7,476 bases of DNA from contig JBKPRU010000271.1 in NCBI GenBank assembly GCA_046734675.1, forward strand, positions 1 through 7,476. Reading direction: 5' to 3'. Below are positions 7,033-7,476 of the stretch, piece after piece. The notes beneath the pieces were generated by a model. It was not told the DNA's origin. It did no database searches and saw only the letters and a program-made list of their open reading frames with translations. This stretch comes from QHWT01 sp046734675 (GTDB lineage Bacteria; Acidobacteriota; Vicinamibacteria; Vicinamibacterales; 2-12-FULL-66-21). The position numbers were made by a program, and so were the translations under genes. Each line of letters opens with the position of its first letter. Within the stretch, counting starts at the first letter, position 1.

Positions 7033-7118
7033 GTGTCGCCGGGTCTGAAGACCCGGCCTACGTGCCGTCACGCCTCGCCCTTCGCGACTCGCCGTTCGCG
7101 ACTCGCCATTCGCCAATG
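7033..7118. repeat. Composite intergenic repeat: 8-bp palindromic hairpin plus 14-bp tandem units
   Basis: The left part is a perfect hairpin, GCCGGGTC (7038-7045), loop TGAA, GACCCGGC (7050-7057), followed by CTACGTG. The right part is a 14-bp tandem repeat, TTCGCGACTCGCC plus one base, at 7081-7094 and 7095-7108, with a shorter TTCGCC remnant at 7109-7114. If translated on the plus strand it gives peptides such as PGLKTRPT and SPFATRRSRLAIRQ. From memory, such peptides recur as spurious tails of predicted proteins in acidobacterial and soil metagenome assemblies. That suggests a dispersed intergenic element rather than coding DNA. The repeat structure is seen directly; dispersal in the genome cannot be tested here. 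Confidence 0.55.
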
Positions 7119-7138
7119 AGCGCTTCGGCGTCATTGGC
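7112..7138 (+). other. Stable hairpin with C(UUCG)G tetraloop in the leader region of the 66-residue gene
   Basis: GCCAATGA (7112-7119) pairs with TCATTGGC (7131-7138). After one bulged G (7120), CGC (7121-7123) pairs with GCG (7128-7130) around TTCG, giving 11 base pairs closed by the extra-stable C(UUCG)G tetraloop. Two further short hairpins follow: CCGCCC/GGGCGG (7138-7143 / 7147-7152) and GGGCC/GGCCC (7174-7178 / 7183-7187). They precede the ribosome site at 7207. No T-run follows any of them, so a classical terminator is unlikely. A structured mRNA leader is possible if transcription starts upstream. Matches to known riboswitch classes were not recognised. Confidence 0.45.
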
Positions 7139-7206
7139 CGCCCGACGGGCGGTATTCGCCGGAAACCGAAGGCGGGCCGTCCGGCCCCTGCGTATTCTCA
7201 CGCTGT

Positions 7207-7211
7207 AAGGA
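7207..7211 (+). promoter_or_regulatory. Shine-Dalgarno (AAGGA) of the 66-residue membrane protein gene
   Basis: AAGGA lies 8 nt before the ATG at 7220. It is one of only two clear ribosome sites with good spacing before a complete gene start in the window. It is the main reason for calling the short open frame a gene. A weak -10-like TATTCT sits at 7193-7198 with no recognisable -35 box. Confidence 0.7.
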
Positions 7212-7219
7212 CATCGGAC

Positions 7220-7420
7220 ATGAGCGCCAGAGTTGCCCTTCAACTGAACGCCCTGGTCGGCACCGCGACAACGATGGCCGCAAGCGCCATCATGTGGCTC
7301 GTTCTCACGCGCCCTGCGGACGTGGCGACGACGGTGGCGCAACGCGATTACGAGGCGCTGTTTCTGGCCGTCGCCCACCAGCTCGGCGCGTGGATGCACA
7401 CGCTGCTTCGCTTCGTATGA
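7220..7420 (+). CDS. Small single-pass membrane protein of unknown function (66 residues)
   Basis: I do not recognise this protein. It starts MSARVALQLNALVGTATTMA and has one hydrophobic segment at about residues 9-29, ending in MWLVLTRP. A short polar stretch (30-43) follows, then a C-terminal amphipathic helix (44-66, YEALFLAVAHQLGAWMHTLL, ending RFV). The start is supported by a well-spaced AAGGA. Third codon positions are mostly G or C, like the larger genes, which argues for real coding. No domain or catalytic motif is visible. Its stop TGA overlaps the ATG of a 16-codon mini-ORF, and another gene begins at 7470, so it probably leads a plus-strand operon continuing past the window. It could be a small subunit or anchor for the next gene product, but that is inference. 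Confidence 0.65.
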   Translation: MSARVALQLNALVGTATTMAASAIMWLVLTRPADVATTVAQRDYEALFLAVAHQLGAWMHTLLRFV

Positions 7421-7467
7421 CGGGTGTGGAGACGCTGCTCAGCGGCGCGCGCGCGTGGGGGAGATGA
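7417..7467 (+). CDS. Possible 16-codon mini-ORF joined by ATGA overlaps
   Basis: The frame reads MTGVETLLSGARAWGR and then TGA. Its ATG (7417-7419) overlaps the stop of the 66-residue gene in an ATGA. Its TGA (7465-7467) overlaps another ATG (7464) in a second ATGA, in frame with the probable start of the next gene at 7470. It has no Shine-Dalgarno of its own. It may be a coupling peptide that carries ribosomes from one gene to the next, or simply chance. No domain is recognisable. Confidence 0.25.
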   Translation: MTGVETLLSGARAWGR

Positions 7468-7469
7468 GC

Positions 7470-7476
7470 ATGGACG
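7470..7476 (+). CDS. Start of a further plus-strand gene, truncated at the right edge
   Basis: ATGGACG begins at 7470, preceded by GGGGGAG at 7457-7463 with a 6-nt spacer, an excellent ribosome site. An in-frame ATG at 7464 abuts the Shine-Dalgarno and is the less likely start. Only Met-Asp is visible, so the product cannot be named. Its closeness to the 66-residue gene suggests co-transcription. Confidence 0.5.

Noticed and set aside
5812..7119. 435-codon plus-strand open frame
   Set aside because: It is antisense to the aminopeptidase gene, whose metal ligands and full domain structure are intact. Its last codons simply read through the intergenic repeat.
7138..7200. Possible known riboswitch in the leader before 7220
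   Set aside because: I found no conserved core of the riboswitch classes I can recognise; only generic GC-rich hairpins are visible.
7058..7399. 113-codon minus-strand open frame
   Set aside because: It is antisense to the 66-residue gene and crosses the repeat and hairpins. It has no ribosome site and an Arg-rich composition.

Overview
The window looks like chromosomal DNA from a high-GC soil-type bacterium, most likely an Acidobacteriota member (Vicinamibacteria-like is my guess). The main evidence is two tandem full-length FtsX/MacB-type permeases of the ADOP kind ('acidobacterial duplicated orphan permease') with no ATPase gene beside them. A supporting hint is a composite intergenic repeat of a type I associate with this phylum. 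GC is high throughout, so long open frames lie opposite and in shifted frames to the real genes. Those shadows were discarded.

Layout. (1) Positions 1-4804, minus strand: two ADOP permeases head-to-tail. The upstream one (about 4804 to 2360) is complete. The downstream one starts at 2354, only 5 nt after the upstream stop, and runs off the left edge with roughly the last 15-20 residues missing. They are almost certainly one transcription and translation unit. (2) Positions 4805-4987: a divergent intergenic region with a perfect 9-bp inverted repeat (4929-4937 / 4960-4968). (3) Positions 4988-5527, plus strand: a 179-residue protein of unknown function with a signal peptide, two PYGG motifs and a charged C-terminal helix. 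(4) Positions 5530-7005, minus strand: a complete aminopeptidase P (M24 family) with all metal ligands and an N-terminal signal peptide. It is convergent with the previous gene; the stops are 2 nt apart, and a perfect 11-bp hairpin lies inside its last codons. (5) Positions 7006-7219: a divergent intergenic region with a composite repeat followed by several hairpins, one with a C(UUCG)G tetraloop. (6) Positions 7220-7420, plus strand: a 66-residue single-pass membrane protein with a good Shine-Dalgarno site, then a 16-codon mini-ORF joined by ATGA overlaps, then the start of another gene at 7470 cut by the right edge.

Function. The permease pair belongs to a family proposed to act in envelope export or lipoprotein/peptide handling, but its substrates are unknown. 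The aminopeptidase P would remove N-terminal residues preceding proline, here probably outside the cytoplasm. No sequence evidence ties the permease pair, the peptidase and the two small proteins into one pathway. The least explained parts are the 7030-7476 segment (repeat, hairpin series, small membrane protein, mini-ORF) and the hairpin embedded in the peptidase gene. No tRNA, rRNA, CRISPR array, transposase or phage gene was seen.
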